Assembly: GCF_025244905.1 (NCBI RefSeq)
Contig: NZ_CP104285.1
Span: 3,968,001-4,032,000 of the forward strand
DNA from: Enterobacter mori
Lineage (GTDB): Bacteria > Pseudomonadota > Gammaproteobacteria > Enterobacterales > Enterobacteriaceae
Reading direction: 5' to 3'
Length of the DNA: 64,000 nt
Part shown: positions 56,168 to 63,914 of the stretch, one piece after another
Layout: each line of letters opens with the position of its first letter
Position numbering within the stretch: position 1 is the first letter of the stretch
The notes under the pieces: model-generated
The model's database searches: none
Seen by the model: the letters and a program-made list of their open reading frames with translations, nothing else
Told to the model about the DNA's origin: nothing
Position numbers and translations under genes: made by a program

Positions 56168-56677
56168 TCAGATGATGCCGAACGAAGCACCAAGGCCCGT
56201 TACGGTGTCCACCGCACTTGCCATAGCGGGGTTGGCCTGCAGGCGGGCCTGCATGGAAACGGCAGCCAGTGCCATCAGGCGAGTTACTGAGTTAATGCTG
56301 TTGATCACATCACGGCGTCCGGCAGTGGTTTTCACATCGCCAGTAACGGCACCGGCAGCAACCCGCCCTATCTCAGCGGTGGCGCTCATGACGTAATGCG
56401 GCAGTTTCTCTTTTGCCACTTCGTTCATCGGCACGCATGGCAGGCAGTGAATTTGTGCCAAGAAGCCGTCAACTAGGGTTGAGTCCTCAGTGATATCCGT
56501 GAGTAACCAGATTTCCGACGGAGTGAGCTGATGGAGCTGCTCAGGGTTAAGCTTGTTGCGCAGCGTTTGGACCTTTATTCCTGCGCGGTCTGCCAGTTTC
56601 GCCATATTGTGACGCAGTGCGAAAACGCGGCAGGCTTCATCAAAGTGAGGATGTTTGGAAACGCGATAATCAAACAT
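56168..56677 (-). CDS. cII: Lysogeny regulator CII (186 type)
   Basis: A 169-residue protein, the length of 186 CII, starting MFDYRVSKHPHFDEACRVFALRHN with a helix-turn-helix (MAKLADRAGIKVQTLRNKLNP, near residues 25-45). In 186 it activates the establishment promoter for cI. It lies between apl/cox and fil as in 186. Confidence 0.92.
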   Translation of the reverse strand: MFDYRVSKHPHFDEACRVFALRHNMAKLADRAGIKVQTLRNKLNPEQLHQLTPSEIWLLTDITEDSTLVDGFLAQIHCLPCVPMNEVAKEKLPHYVMSATAEIGRVAAGAVTGDVKTTAGRRDVINSINSVTRLMALAAVSMQARLQANPAMASAVDTVTGLGASFGII

Positions 56678-56711
56678 GTTTTAAATCCTTTTCTATCCCA
56701 AAATGGAACTA

Positions 56712-56948
56712 TCAGGCTTGCATTGCGATTTCACAGCCCTGAGCGGCTTCCATCGTTAACGCGAACATGTTGATTTCGATGAGGCTATTTACTCCGGCCT
56801 TTTTCCTGATAGGTAAGCGGTTTTCACGGATCATCTGGCGGGCATAGCTGGCCTTGTAACCGGTACGGCGGCAGAACTCATCCAAGGTAATGAATGGTTC
56901 AGACACCACAAGATTGATGCTAGGGCGCATTGATAATTGGCGATTCAT
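56712..56948 (-). CDS. Apl/Cox-like excisionase and repressor
   Basis: A 78-residue DNA-binding protein (MNRQLSMRPSINLVVSEPF start) with an excisionase-type winged helix-turn-helix: FITLDEFCRRTGYKASYARQMIRENRLPIRKK near residues 20-51. In 186, Apl acts both as excisionase at att and as repressor at the lytic and lysogenic promoters; P2 Cox does the same. It is the first gene of the leftward lytic transcript and divergent from cI. Confidence 0.9.
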   Translation of the reverse strand: MNRQLSMRPSINLVVSEPFITLDEFCRRTGYKASYARQMIRENRLPIRKKAGVNSLIEINMFALTMEAAQGCEIAMQA

Positions 56949-57042
56949 GATGCAATATCCCTCAGTTTGGGTGACGAACTCACTATTCGGCACTGTTTTA
57001 CATTATTCACAACATCTTGAATCGAGATATTAGGACCACTAA
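56949..57042. promoter_or_regulatory. Lysis-lysogeny switch region between apl/cox and cI
   Basis: The 94-nt gap between the divergent genes must hold the lytic and lysogenic promoters and the repressor operators. ATTCGG, ATTCAC and TTGAATC repeats are visible and could be CI half sites. AGGA at 57032-57035 is the cI ribosome site. Exact promoter hexamers could not be assigned. Confidence 0.5.
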
Positions 57043-57669
57043 ATGAACATGTCAACACGCAAATTAACGAATGAAGATGACATCAACCTGATTCGAGATT
57101 GCATATCACAAAACAGAGGTGGGAAAGAGGTCATTGCTCGTATCCTTGAAGCCTATGGTTTTAACACCCGTATTTCCCTCTGCAACCAGCTTGGCGTCTC
57201 ACAAAGCACCATGGCTAACAGGTATGCGCGCGACACCTTTCCGGCTGACTGGGTGATTGTCTGCCATCTTGAAACGGGAGCATCATTAATCTGGCTGAGT
57301 ACAGGCGTTGGAAGTAAGTTCGTTGATGGTCGTGACGATAAAACCATAAACCTTAAACGCATAGACATCACAAATGGGATCATTAAAACCCAAAACGACT
57401 TAATTGCAGATGTTTCAATAATCCCTGAAGGTCTGTCGTCACCGTTCATATTGACCGCAGACAAAACAACCTATCTGGCTGATCGCTATGACGGGGAGTT
57501 AGTTGATGGTTTTTGGTTTATTGAAATTGATGGGATTGTGAGTGTACGTGAACTTTATAGATTCCCTGGGGGGCGCGTGCGAATTGAAAATGGCAAAGCC
57601 TCTTTCGAATGCCCGCTCGATGACATCAAAATCCTAGGCAAAATTATCAATCGTACTCAGAGTCTCTAA
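57043..57669 (+). CDS. cI: CI repressor (186 type)
   Basis: A 208-residue repressor. The N-terminal domain has a helix-turn-helix (FNTRISLCNQLGVSQSTMANRY, near residues 40-61) and the FPADWVIVCHLETGASLIWLSTG segment typical of 186 CI. The C-terminal domain (about 110-208) should form the oligomer. There is no LexA-like self-cleavage serine/lysine pattern, which fits induction through a Tum/DinI-like factor. int follows 3 nt downstream on the same transcript. Confidence 0.92.
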   Translation: MNMSTRKLTNEDDINLIRDCISQNRGGKEVIARILEAYGFNTRISLCNQLGVSQSTMANRYARDTFPADWVIVCHLETGASLIWLSTGVGSKFVDGRDDKTINLKRIDITNGIIKTQNDLIADVSIIPEGLSSPFILTADKTTYLADRYDGELVDGFWFIEIDGIVSVRELYRFPGGRVRIENGKASFECPLDDIKILGKIINRTQSL

Positions 57670-57672
57670 TTT

Positions 57673-58692
57673 ATGGCCGTATCAAAACTACCAAATGGAA
57701 AGTGGCAGGCTCAGGTTTTCCCGAACGGTAGGGACGGACGGCGCATACGCCGCCAGTTCGCCACTAAAGGGGAAGCCCTGGCATATGAACGATACGTTAA
57801 AGAACAATCCGAGGATAAGCCCTGGCTGGGCGAGAAAGCGGACAAGCGGCGCGTTAGGGATTTAGTAACCGCTTGGTATAACGCGCACGGCGTAACACTT
57901 GCAGATGGTGAAAAGCGAAAAAGCGCCATGGAGTTTGCCTGCCTCGCCATGGGTGATCCGCTCGCTATTGAATTTAACGCAAAGCTGTTCTCAACTTACC
58001 GCGAACAGCGGTTAAGCGGAAAAATAACGCGCTCTGATCGAGTGAAGACCGTAACCCCTCGAACAGTAAACCTTGAGCTGGCTTATTTCCGGGCTATGTT
58101 CAATGAACTGAAACGACTGGATGACTGGGCCGCGCCCAACCCTCTTGAAAACGTCAGAGAGTTTAAAATTGCTGAGGTGGAACTGGCCTGGCTGACGGTT
58201 GAAGAGGCAACACGTTTGCTTGAGGAATGCGAAAAAAGCAAAGCGGACGATTTAACCACTATCGTTAAGATTTGCCTGGCGACCGGCGCGCGGTGGGGAG
58301 AGGCAGAGAATTTAACAGGCAAGCAGATCAGCCCGGGTAAAATCACTTTCATTAAAACGAAAGGCAAAAAAAACCGCGCGGTACCAATCAGTGATGAACT
58401 GTATGAGATTCTCCCCAAATTGAGAACATCGAAACCATTGTTTACGAAATGTTATTCTGCATTTCGAGGTGCCATTAAACGCGCTGGTATCGACTTACCA
58501 GACGGACAACTTTCGCATGTTTTAAGGCATACTTTTGCCAGCCATTTTATGATGAGAGGCGGTAACATTTTGGTGTTACAGCGAATATTGGGACACACAG
58601 ATATAAAAGTCACTATGCGCTACGCTCATTTTGCGCCGGATCATCTGTCGGAAGCTGTGAGTTTGAACCCACTGAACCTTATAATTAATTAA
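57673..58692 (+). CDS. int: Tyrosine integrase
   Basis: A 339-residue site-specific recombinase. The N-terminal arm-binding part begins MAVSKLPNGKWQAQVFPNGRDGRR. The catalytic domain shows Arg in CLATGARWGEAENL near residue 207, H-x-x-R in LSHVLRHTFASHF near 279, and the nucleophile Tyr in HTDIKVTMRYAHF near 314. It is cotranscribed with cI. Unlike in P2, it is separated from attR by a cargo gene. Confidence 0.96.
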   Translation: MAVSKLPNGKWQAQVFPNGRDGRRIRRQFATKGEALAYERYVKEQSEDKPWLGEKADKRRVRDLVTAWYNAHGVTLADGEKRKSAMEFACLAMGDPLAIEFNAKLFSTYREQRLSGKITRSDRVKTVTPRTVNLELAYFRAMFNELKRLDDWAAPNPLENVREFKIAEVELAWLTVEEATRLLEECEKSKADDLTTIVKICLATGARWGEAENLTGKQISPGKITFIKTKGKKNRAVPISDELYEILPKLRTSKPLFTKCYSAFRGAIKRAGIDLPDGQLSHVLRHTFASHFMMRGGNILVLQRILGHTDIKVTMRYAHFAPDHLSEAVSLNPLNLIIN

Positions 58693-58696
58693 AATC

Positions 58697-58715
58697 AGGG
58701 CATATAAAATGCCCT
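58697..58715. terminator. Hairpin between int and the converging cargo gene
   Basis: AGGGCAT and ATGCCCT form a 7-bp stem around ATAAA, in the gap between the two converging stop codons. A and T runs are short on both sides, so it is a weak bidirectional terminator at best. Confidence 0.55.
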
Positions 58716-58729
58716 TCTTACAATTTACA

Positions 58730-60079
58730 TCAAAAGTAATTCTTTTCGAAATCTACAGCACTCCCGAGGTCTGGCCTTATTCTTTCTATTAACTCTTGGC
58801 TGACAGTTTCATCCTCCATAAGAGCTTTTAGAGCTTTCTCTTTAACCTTTGGTATGTTATTAAATTTGCCTTTCATCATACCTTCAGCTCCATATGCTCC
58901 CCAAATCCCTGCGTCACATACTCTGACAATTAACTCTAAGCATTCCATATTGCTCATCAGATGGGACAAATCTTCATCATAAGCACTTGCACTTCTTGCG
59001 AATGAATTAGCTTCGTCAAAGGTTGAAGAACCTGCTTTTTCAAATATTGAGTTGATGACTTTTCTTTTAGCCCAATCTTTATTTTTTACTATTTTCATTA
59101 ACAACGGACTTAGTTTATATTTTTCTAAAACATCATCAACACTTTTCTTAAAGAACTTATTAATTATCTCTTCATCTAACTTTAGCAAACTCTTAGAAAT
59201 TTGAATAGGATGTTTTAAATATGTATGTTGATCAGATGTCTTTGAGGACATAATACTATCCTCAAACATTTTATTAAGTCTTAAGTATACTATTTCATCT
59301 AACCCATTCAGCAATCGGTAGTTGGTAGCTATGCACTCCATTATAAGCTGGGCCTTGTTATTATCGGAACAACAGTCAATTATTATATGTTTTTTAATCT
59401 GTTGTAAAACATCATGATTCAAGGGCTTAAATGCTAAACCTAGTAGATACCGCTTAGCATTTGTTTTTATCTGTTCATTAGCATGCTCTAAAGATTCAAT
59501 CAATTTTAATAAAAGATATGAGTAGCCGTCACTATGTAGGTTTTTAACCCCATCATTTACAACAGCTGAATGATCAGTAATATTAGTTGTAGGGAATAGA
59601 TAGGCATTTGTTAACTTAGAAAGGATTTGGTCTGCAACCTGCGTAGTTGAAAGTACTGGTTTAGAAAGAAATCGATTAATTGTTTCAGAATAAACATATC
59701 TCGCTTCCTCTGCAGTAGGTTTGTGTCCTGAAGGATGTGCAGCTTTATTCCTGAGAGTTTTTAATACCGTCAAAAAATCCGCATCAATTTCTGTTATTAT
59801 TTTTTCAGACTTCAATTTGTTGAGCAGATCATTTTCATAGACTTTCTGCTCATCTCTTTTTTTACTAATCTCAGTAAATATGGCTCTTGCTGTTTTATTT
59901 GTTGTTGCCATCCCATCTAATTTCTTTAATAAATCCTCAAAAATAGCAATGAATGATAGTACTACACAAGCACGATGCGCTCCAGTCATGTAACATGTTA
60001 GAGCTTCACGCATATATTCCTTAAGTTCTACATCAACAATATCACTTATAAGTTCTTCCATATCTCTCAAATTTGACAC
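58730..60079 (-). CDS. Cargo protein with N-terminal HEPN-like domain, between int and attR
   Basis: A 449-residue protein of a family I do not recognise. The N-terminal 150 residues look like a HEPN-type helical bundle: EALTCYMTGAHRACVVLSF (26-44), then VLKTLRNKAAHPSG with R110-x4-H115, the pattern of HEPN ribonuclease sites, at the start of a helix as in DUF4145-like proteins. The remaining 300 residues are helical, Lys/Asn/Ile-rich and possibly repeat-like. It starts with GTG behind AAGGAG. It is clearly more AT-rich than the phage core and read toward int. Position and the HEPN motif suggest an abortive-infection or other defence role. Loss of nuclease activity cannot be excluded. Confidence 0.78.
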   Translation of the reverse strand: MSNLRDMEELISDIVDVELKEYMREALTCYMTGAHRACVVLSFIAIFEDLLKKLDGMATTNKTARAIFTEISKKRDEQKVYENDLLNKLKSEKIITEIDADFLTVLKTLRNKAAHPSGHKPTAEEARYVYSETINRFLSKPVLSTTQVADQILSKLTNAYLFPTTNITDHSAVVNDGVKNLHSDGYSYLLLKLIESLEHANEQIKTNAKRYLLGLAFKPLNHDVLQQIKKHIIIDCCSDNNKAQLIMECIATNYRLLNGLDEIVYLRLNKMFEDSIMSSKTSDQHTYLKHPIQISKSLLKLDEEIINKFFKKSVDDVLEKYKLSPLLMKIVKNKDWAKRKVINSIFEKAGSSTFDEANSFARSASAYDEDLSHLMSNMECLELIVRVCDAGIWGAYGAEGMMKGKFNNIPKVKEKALKALMEDETVSQELIERIRPDLGSAVDFEKNYF

Positions 60080-60327
60080 AGCATCTCCTTGTTTTTACTA
60101 TTAACAGCCATTTATAAACATTTAATCTAATCGGCAATGATGGTCCATAGTTTAGTGTTTTTTGGTCAAATCGAAAACCTTTGCCGTTCAGCAAGGCCCC
60201 GCCCCCCCCTTGAGATGGCAGCAAATTGGCAGCAAACCTATCCACTATGCTGGCATATTCTCCATTATTCGACTTCGCAAGCGGTTGAAATTAAAGTAAC
60301 TAATTGTTTTATCTAACTTAAGTTTCG
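60080..60327. other. Non-coding stretch between the HEPN-like gene and attR
   Basis: It holds the promoter region of the leftward cargo gene, a run of eight C (about 60202-60209) and probably the integrase arm sites of the attachment region. No gene was found. Confidence 0.5.
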
Positions 60328-60380
60328 GACTCATAATCGCTTGGTCGCTGGTTCAAGTCCAGCAGGGGCCACCAAATTTT
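60328..60380 (+). mobile_element. attR: right core repeat of the prophage
   Basis: Exact 53-nt copy of 25564-25616, that is the 3' part of ileX from the anticodon stem plus six bases after CCA. This is the displaced host tRNA 3' end. It cannot form a tRNA because the 5' part is missing. Confidence 0.95.
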
Positions 60381-60400
60381 AGTTGTAGATTCAAATAATT

Positions 60401-60426
60401 AAGCCACTCTAGCGAGTGGCTTTTTT
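60401..60426 (+). terminator. Original host terminator of ileX beyond attR
   Basis: The AAGCCACTC / GAGTGGCTT stem with TAGC loop and six T is almost identical to that at 25637-25662. The sequence between att core and stem differs at several places (AGTTGTAGATTCAAATAATT against CGCTTTAGAATCATATAATT). Confidence 0.85.
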
Positions 60427-60478
60427 GTTTATCACTTTTGGCGTGCGATAAGAGAACGTGGAGACGCCAACAAAGCAC

Positions 60479-60512
60479 AAAAAAGCCAACCCCGCATCAA
60501 CGCGGCGTTGGC
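60479..60512 (-). terminator. Terminator of the outer-membrane protein gene
   Basis: On the minus strand GCCAACGCCGCG pairs imperfectly with TGCGGGGTTGGC and is followed by a run of six T. It lies 33 nt after the stop of the 60545-61228 gene. Confidence 0.85.
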
Positions 60513-60544
60513 CCTGTTTTTAAAGCAGTCACAATATCAACAGG

Positions 60545-61228
60545 TTAAAAGACATAGCGCATGCCAAGGGTAAATTCATTAGAGACAATGTGCGCTTTCA
60601 TTTGCTCATCTTTTAAGCCACGCGCGTTGATAAAGTTGTTATATCCGCTTTCGATCTTACCCATATCGATGTAACGGTAGCCCAAATCAACATACAGACG
60701 CTCAACCGGCATATAGATGACGCCTGCACCTAAGGCGTAGGTCAAATTGCTTTGGGTGGTAGACGCATATTCACGACCTGCATTACCCTGCCAGCCGCCC
60801 GCTTTAATCTTACTCACACCCACCCCTGCGGTACCGTACACGGAAACACCGTAACCCAGCTCATAATCGCGATACACGTTGAGCATCAGGCGCTCAGTTT
60901 CAGTCTGCAGGTGGTTATAGCTGTTGGCGAACGTGCTGGAACCGCTGGTGTATTCAGTTTTCTGCTTAAAGGTGTACTCACCTTCGGTGCGCCAACCGTT
61001 ACCAAACTGATAGCCCGCAGCAATCGCCGCTCCGCCAAAATGCTCTTTTTCTTTACCGCCGGTAAACTGCCCGACACCCGGGCGAGCACTGGTATCCATC
61101 TCTTTCGCTCGCTGCTCGATCTGCAGGTATTTTGCAGAAGCGTAATAGCCTTCTTCAGTATTTGCCGCCATAACGGTAACCGGGATTGCTGCGACCGGCA
61201 GGGCGACTAACATCGCTTTCATATTCAT
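60545..61228 (-). CDS. Opacity-type outer-membrane beta-barrel protein
   Basis: A 227-residue secreted protein: signal peptide MNMKAMLVALPVAAIPVTVMA, then an eight-stranded barrel. Alternating strands are visible (AAIAAGYQFGNGWRTEGEYTF, VSVYGTAGVGVSKIKAG, LYVDLGYRYIDMG) and the chain ends FTLGMRYVF with terminal Phe, as in outer-membrane barrels of the OmpA/opacity type. GGAG 5 nt before ATG 61228 sets the start. It might be an adhesin or complement-resistance protein; the function is not known. It is the first host gene beyond the prophage. Confidence 0.8.
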   Translation of the reverse strand: MNMKAMLVALPVAAIPVTVMAANTEEGYYASAKYLQIEQRAKEMDTSARPGVGQFTGGKEKEHFGGAAIAAGYQFGNGWRTEGEYTFKQKTEYTSGSSTFANSYNHLQTETERLMLNVYRDYELGYGVSVYGTAGVGVSKIKAGGWQGNAGREYASTTQSNLTYALGAGVIYMPVERLYVDLGYRYIDMGKIESGYNNFINARGLKDEQMKAHIVSNEFTLGMRYVF

Positions 61229-61761
61229 CTTCACTCCGTTGGAAATTATTACTGCACGTCGAACCGCCGTCCGCCAGTGTCAGGAAATAACAGTCAGTGA
61301 GACGAATCATAAACAGGCCGGTGAGGGCAAACTATTAGGGTGATTACGCGTTTTACCTGGTAATTTTACGTAGGGATTTGTCTCGATTTTTATCCCGATC
61401 TTTTTACTTTCAATTATTTATTGGTTGGGGAAAACGCAGCAGGACAATCACGCCATCGGTCAGAACCTTTTCCAGTTCCGTCACATCCAGCGTGGTATTT
61501 TCCGGCAACCGTTGTTCAGTTTACCCGCTATGGCATTCTTGAGTATTGGTTGTGGAAGCCCATTGCCGAGCCCCCTGGGCACAGGGAATCGGCCTTTAAT
61601 GCACGGCCCGTCGGCATTTTTGAGGGTGGTGAGATAATGCAGTTTTACCGTATCAATTAATACATGACTATCATCTACTGTGCATTATTCATAATGCAGT
61701 GAAGTCATACACACAGGATTAGAAAACCTAATATAACCGAGTTTTTTCTATGCAGAAAACA
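61229..61761. other. Non-coding region, possibly with a decayed gene remnant
   Basis: No intact gene could be supported over 533 nt. A minus-strand frame near 61427-61490 reads TTLDVTELEKVLTDGVIVLL before a stop and may be the tail of a decayed gene. A palindrome TGCATTATTCATAATGCA lies at about 61680-61697. Confidence 0.4.
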
Positions 61762-62121
61762 CTAAGCCTGCCCCGTAATGAAAAATTTTCTGGTCACCTC
61801 AGAGACAAAATCGAAATCATTTATCACTTCATGAGAGCGACGCCAGGAAACAGGTAATACAGGTCTCTCCACACTTGAAAAACAGGCGTTTTGGATATTT
61901 TTTATTTTTGTTTCATCGTCTATATACTCAATTAATGAAAGTAAGAAATGCATACCATCTGAATGAATGCTGAGCGTTTTTTGATTATCAAAATCTTTAA
62001 TATTTACACTTCCAGTATGAGTCCTGAGCTTATGAAGAGCATCACAGACATCTGCCCACAAAGGAGAATCCTTTTTACTGAATCCTGTATGTTCGCAAAA
62101 CAGGAAAAGCTTCATATTCAT
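61762..62121 (-). CDS. Hypothetical protein
   Basis: A 119-residue soluble protein (MNMKLFLFCEHTGFSKKDSPLW start) with no domain that I recognise. AAGGATG ahead of ATG 62121 gives a fair ribosome site. It is rich in acidic and aromatic residues near DGMHFLLSLIEYIDDET. Size and setting near a SymE-like toxin and a lipoprotein would fit an immunity-type protein, but that is only a guess. Confidence 0.6.
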   Translation of the reverse strand: MNMKLFLFCEHTGFSKKDSPLWADVCDALHKLRTHTGSVNIKDFDNQKTLSIHSDGMHFLLSLIEYIDDETKIKNIQNACFSSVERPVLPVSWRRSHEVINDFDFVSEVTRKFFITGQA

Positions 62122-62599
62122 CTTTCATCCTTTAACAAAGTTGTTCTCCTGGAATTTTAACATGGAAGACAAATAATCAAGAGTAGGATGAAGAAAGATA
62201 AAGTGATATTGCTGGCAAATTACAGATTTTAGGAATTTTATGGTAAACAGGGAGAATGGATGACAGGGTGTTTTGAATGACAACTGCAAACAAGCGTGAC
62301 AACAGGTAATGGGGCGAATGTTACGGTTGAAAAAGAGATTTCAGCGCGGGGCCAGAGATCATTTACTCAAAAATATTGTTCATGAATATTTTCTGAAGCC
62401 ACTTCGCAATTCTCAAAATTATCTCCCCACCAGATACTGAATTTTTATACAGTCCGGTATAATCAACCCATAGAAAATCACTCCACAGTAAAGGAAGCAT
62501 TAACAGGATATAATTTTTCAAATTATTAAAGAACGCGACATGAAGGTGTACCACCACCTCCATGCCGCTAACCACAAAGCAACTAATCAGGAGTTGAAT
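62122..62599. other. Intergenic region carrying the symE-like promoter and leader
   Basis: No gene was found on either strand that looks real. The stretch contains a LexA box with a perfect -10 hexamer (62435-62463) and a leader of about 130 nt. A hairpin near 62540-62567 (GGTG...CACC) lies before the ribosome site. An antisense RNA like E. coli symR could lie over this leader but cannot be shown by eye. Confidence 0.5.
62435..62463 (+). promoter_or_regulatory. LexA-controlled promoter of the SymE-like gene
   Basis: TACTGAATTTTTATACAGTC (62435-62454) has CTG-N10-CAG with an AT-rich spacer and matches 18 of 20 or so positions of the LexA consensus. TATAAT at 62458-62463 is a perfect -10; TACTGA, 17 nt upstream, would be a weak -35. 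LexA binding here would cover the promoter. Confidence 0.85.
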
Positions 62600-63052
62600 A
62601 TGGCTGAGACGAATTTTAAGCCAGAGTTTACTGTTTTCAAAACAGAATCAGACGCTTTTAACAGTATTACTGAAAACCGCGATCTGATACGCAAAAAAGA
62701 TATCCGTCGTTTGCACGGAAACCAGACTGATGCTGCCCCTGTTCATCCTCGTGCAGAAACGCAGGAAGATAGTTCTGCCTGTTGCGAGCTTTATTCCCGG
62801 GTGGACTGTCGATACCTTCCCCTTAGCGGCAAGTGGCTCGCAAATGCAGGTTTTATCAACGGCATGCCTGTCAAAATCCGGGTGATGAAAGATTGTATTG
62901 TTATTACACCGCAACATACACGCGAACTATGGGGCTGTCTTGAAGGCATGAGTGTGGCGAATATTAATAAAAAGAAAGTGGCGCAGTGGCTGAAAACGTT
63001 TCCGGGAGCGCTGAATGATTTGGGAGATGTGCCGGTGGTAAAGCGGGGGTAA
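62600..63052 (+). CDS. SymE-like type I toxin
   Basis: A 150-residue protein. The C-terminal part contains the SymE_toxin pattern CRYLPLSGKWLANAGFINGMPVKIRVMKDCIVI (near residues 71-103), an AbrB-like swapped-hairpin fold. The N-terminal 60 residues are polar and not in E. coli SymE (113 residues). SymE is an SOS-induced toxin first described as an RNA-cleaving protein and kept silent by antisense RNA SymR. AGGAG 6 nt before ATG 62600 sets the start. The LexA box upstream supports the assignment. Confidence 0.85.
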   Translation: MAETNFKPEFTVFKTESDAFNSITENRDLIRKKDIRRLHGNQTDAAPVHPRAETQEDSSACCELYSRVDCRYLPLSGKWLANAGFINGMPVKIRVMKDCIVITPQHTRELWGCLEGMSVANINKKKVAQWLKTFPGALNDLGDVPVVKRG

Positions 63053-63070
63053 ATGACGTATAAAAAATAA

Positions 63071-63094
63071 AATCCCGGTGTTAAGACCGGGATT
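63071..63094 (-). terminator. Terminator of the lipoprotein gene
   Basis: The AATCCCGGT / ACCGGGATT stem with a GTTAAG loop is followed on the minus strand by TTTTATTTTTTAT. It lies between the converging symE-like and lipoprotein genes. Confidence 0.85.
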
Positions 63095-63113
63095 GGATAA
63101 CTTAATATAGATG

Positions 63114-63791
63114 CTACTTTTTAAGCAAGCGCGGGAGTTGATTATTTAACTCAAGGATACAGGCATCCATATACTTCTGGGTTTCAACAGTTACCTTCTT
63201 ATAATTCTCACGTTCCCATTCTGACAGATTCGCTTCCACAGGAGCTGGGGAACATTCAGCTACGGTATAAGCGGAAAACATATTCCCACTCTCAGGTTTT
63301 TTATAGAAAAGTACCTTATATTTCAGCTGATAAACGGGAGTGGTTGCCGTAGCATTTTTAAAGATCAATGCCCAGGTAGCATGGCCAATATAGAGTTGCT
63401 CTTTATAAACATACCCGCTGGATTGGGAGTCCATCCATTTACTGATAGTTTTCTTTGCAGCTTCAGCGAGATAGGTATCAGTAGGGTTTTTGATCGACTC
63501 GATGATTTCCCCTTTATAATTTTCTTTATCAAAACTGCTGGAATTTATATTTCCGGTTAACACAGACAAAACGGCTAGCCCTTTTCCTACAGCGTTATGA
63601 GTCGGGGTAACTACGCGTAGTGAATTATCTGCGATACGATTATTATTAAGGTCTGCCTGTGCTGACACAGCCATAATCTCAATCGAACTACCATTTGAAG
63701 AGGTTACATTTTCAGGTTTTACTTTGCTGGCACAACCCGTTAGCGCTACAACGAAAAGTAAAGTAGTTGCTGAAAATTTTGTTACTTTCAT
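63114..63791 (-). CDS. Putative lipoprotein
   Basis: A 225-residue protein with a type II signal peptide MKVTKFSATTLLFVVALTGCAS (lipobox LTGC, Cys20; Ala-Ser after it predicts sorting to the outer membrane). The mature part has no domain I recognise; it includes NRIADNSLRVVTPTHNAVGKG near residue 52 and a strand-rich YQLKYKVLFYKKPES. AAGGAAAG precedes ATG 63791. It may be cotranscribed with the partial gene upstream at the window edge. Confidence 0.8.
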   Translation of the reverse strand: MKVTKFSATTLLFVVALTGCASKVKPENVTSSNGSSIEIMAVSAQADLNNNRIADNSLRVVTPTHNAVGKGLAVLSVLTGNINSSSFDKENYKGEIIESIKNPTDTYLAEAAKKTISKWMDSQSSGYVYKEQLYIGHATWALIFKNATATTPVYQLKYKVLFYKKPESGNMFSAYTVAECSPAPVEANLSEWERENYKKVTVETQKYMDACILELNNQLPRLLKK

Positions 63792-63914
63792 TTTCTTTCC
63801 TTGAGATAAAATAATGAAGGAGAATATCCTTCTACTTGCTTACGCTTACCGCTCTTTCGTACTTAGTTCAGGCCTAATTCGGCGTTCCCCTGCATTCTGC
63901 AATATCCACTGCCG

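Larger units (their letters stand above)
25617..60327. mobile_element. Intact P2/186-type prophage integrated in ileX
   Basis: The element is about 34.7 kb between att repeats, with a full set of contractile-tail phage genes in P2 order. Head and DNA packaging genes are Q P O N M L; tail and baseplate genes are X R S V W J I H FI FII E E' T U D; Ogr is the late activator. Lysogeny control is of the 186 type: CI, CII, Apl/Cox-like, Fil and a LexA-controlled DinI-like gene. No essential gene seems broken. Four accessory loci are present: the methyltransferase/invertase locus, the pair next to Q, the orphan gene next to A, and the gene between int and attR. Confidence 0.95.

Noticed and set aside
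60042..60245. Minus-strand frame overlapping the start of the HEPN-like gene
   Set aside because: It runs through the poly-C stretch and the cargo gene's promoter and has no coding features.
25564..60380. Prophage classed as decayed or as a satellite
   Set aside because: All structural, packaging, lysis, replication and control genes are present with normal lengths, and no frame is broken apart from the stored fibre cassettes and the programmed E/E' shift.
61421..61660. Small plus-strand frames in the gap after the outer-membrane protein gene
   Set aside because: No ribosome site, odd composition and no recognisable family. A minus-strand frame in the same place looks more like a decayed gene end, and nothing could be proved.
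62363..62575. 70-codon minus-strand frame over the symE-like promoter
   Set aside because: It would overlap the LexA promoter and the leader. No ribosome site was seen, and an antisense RNA is a more likely product there.
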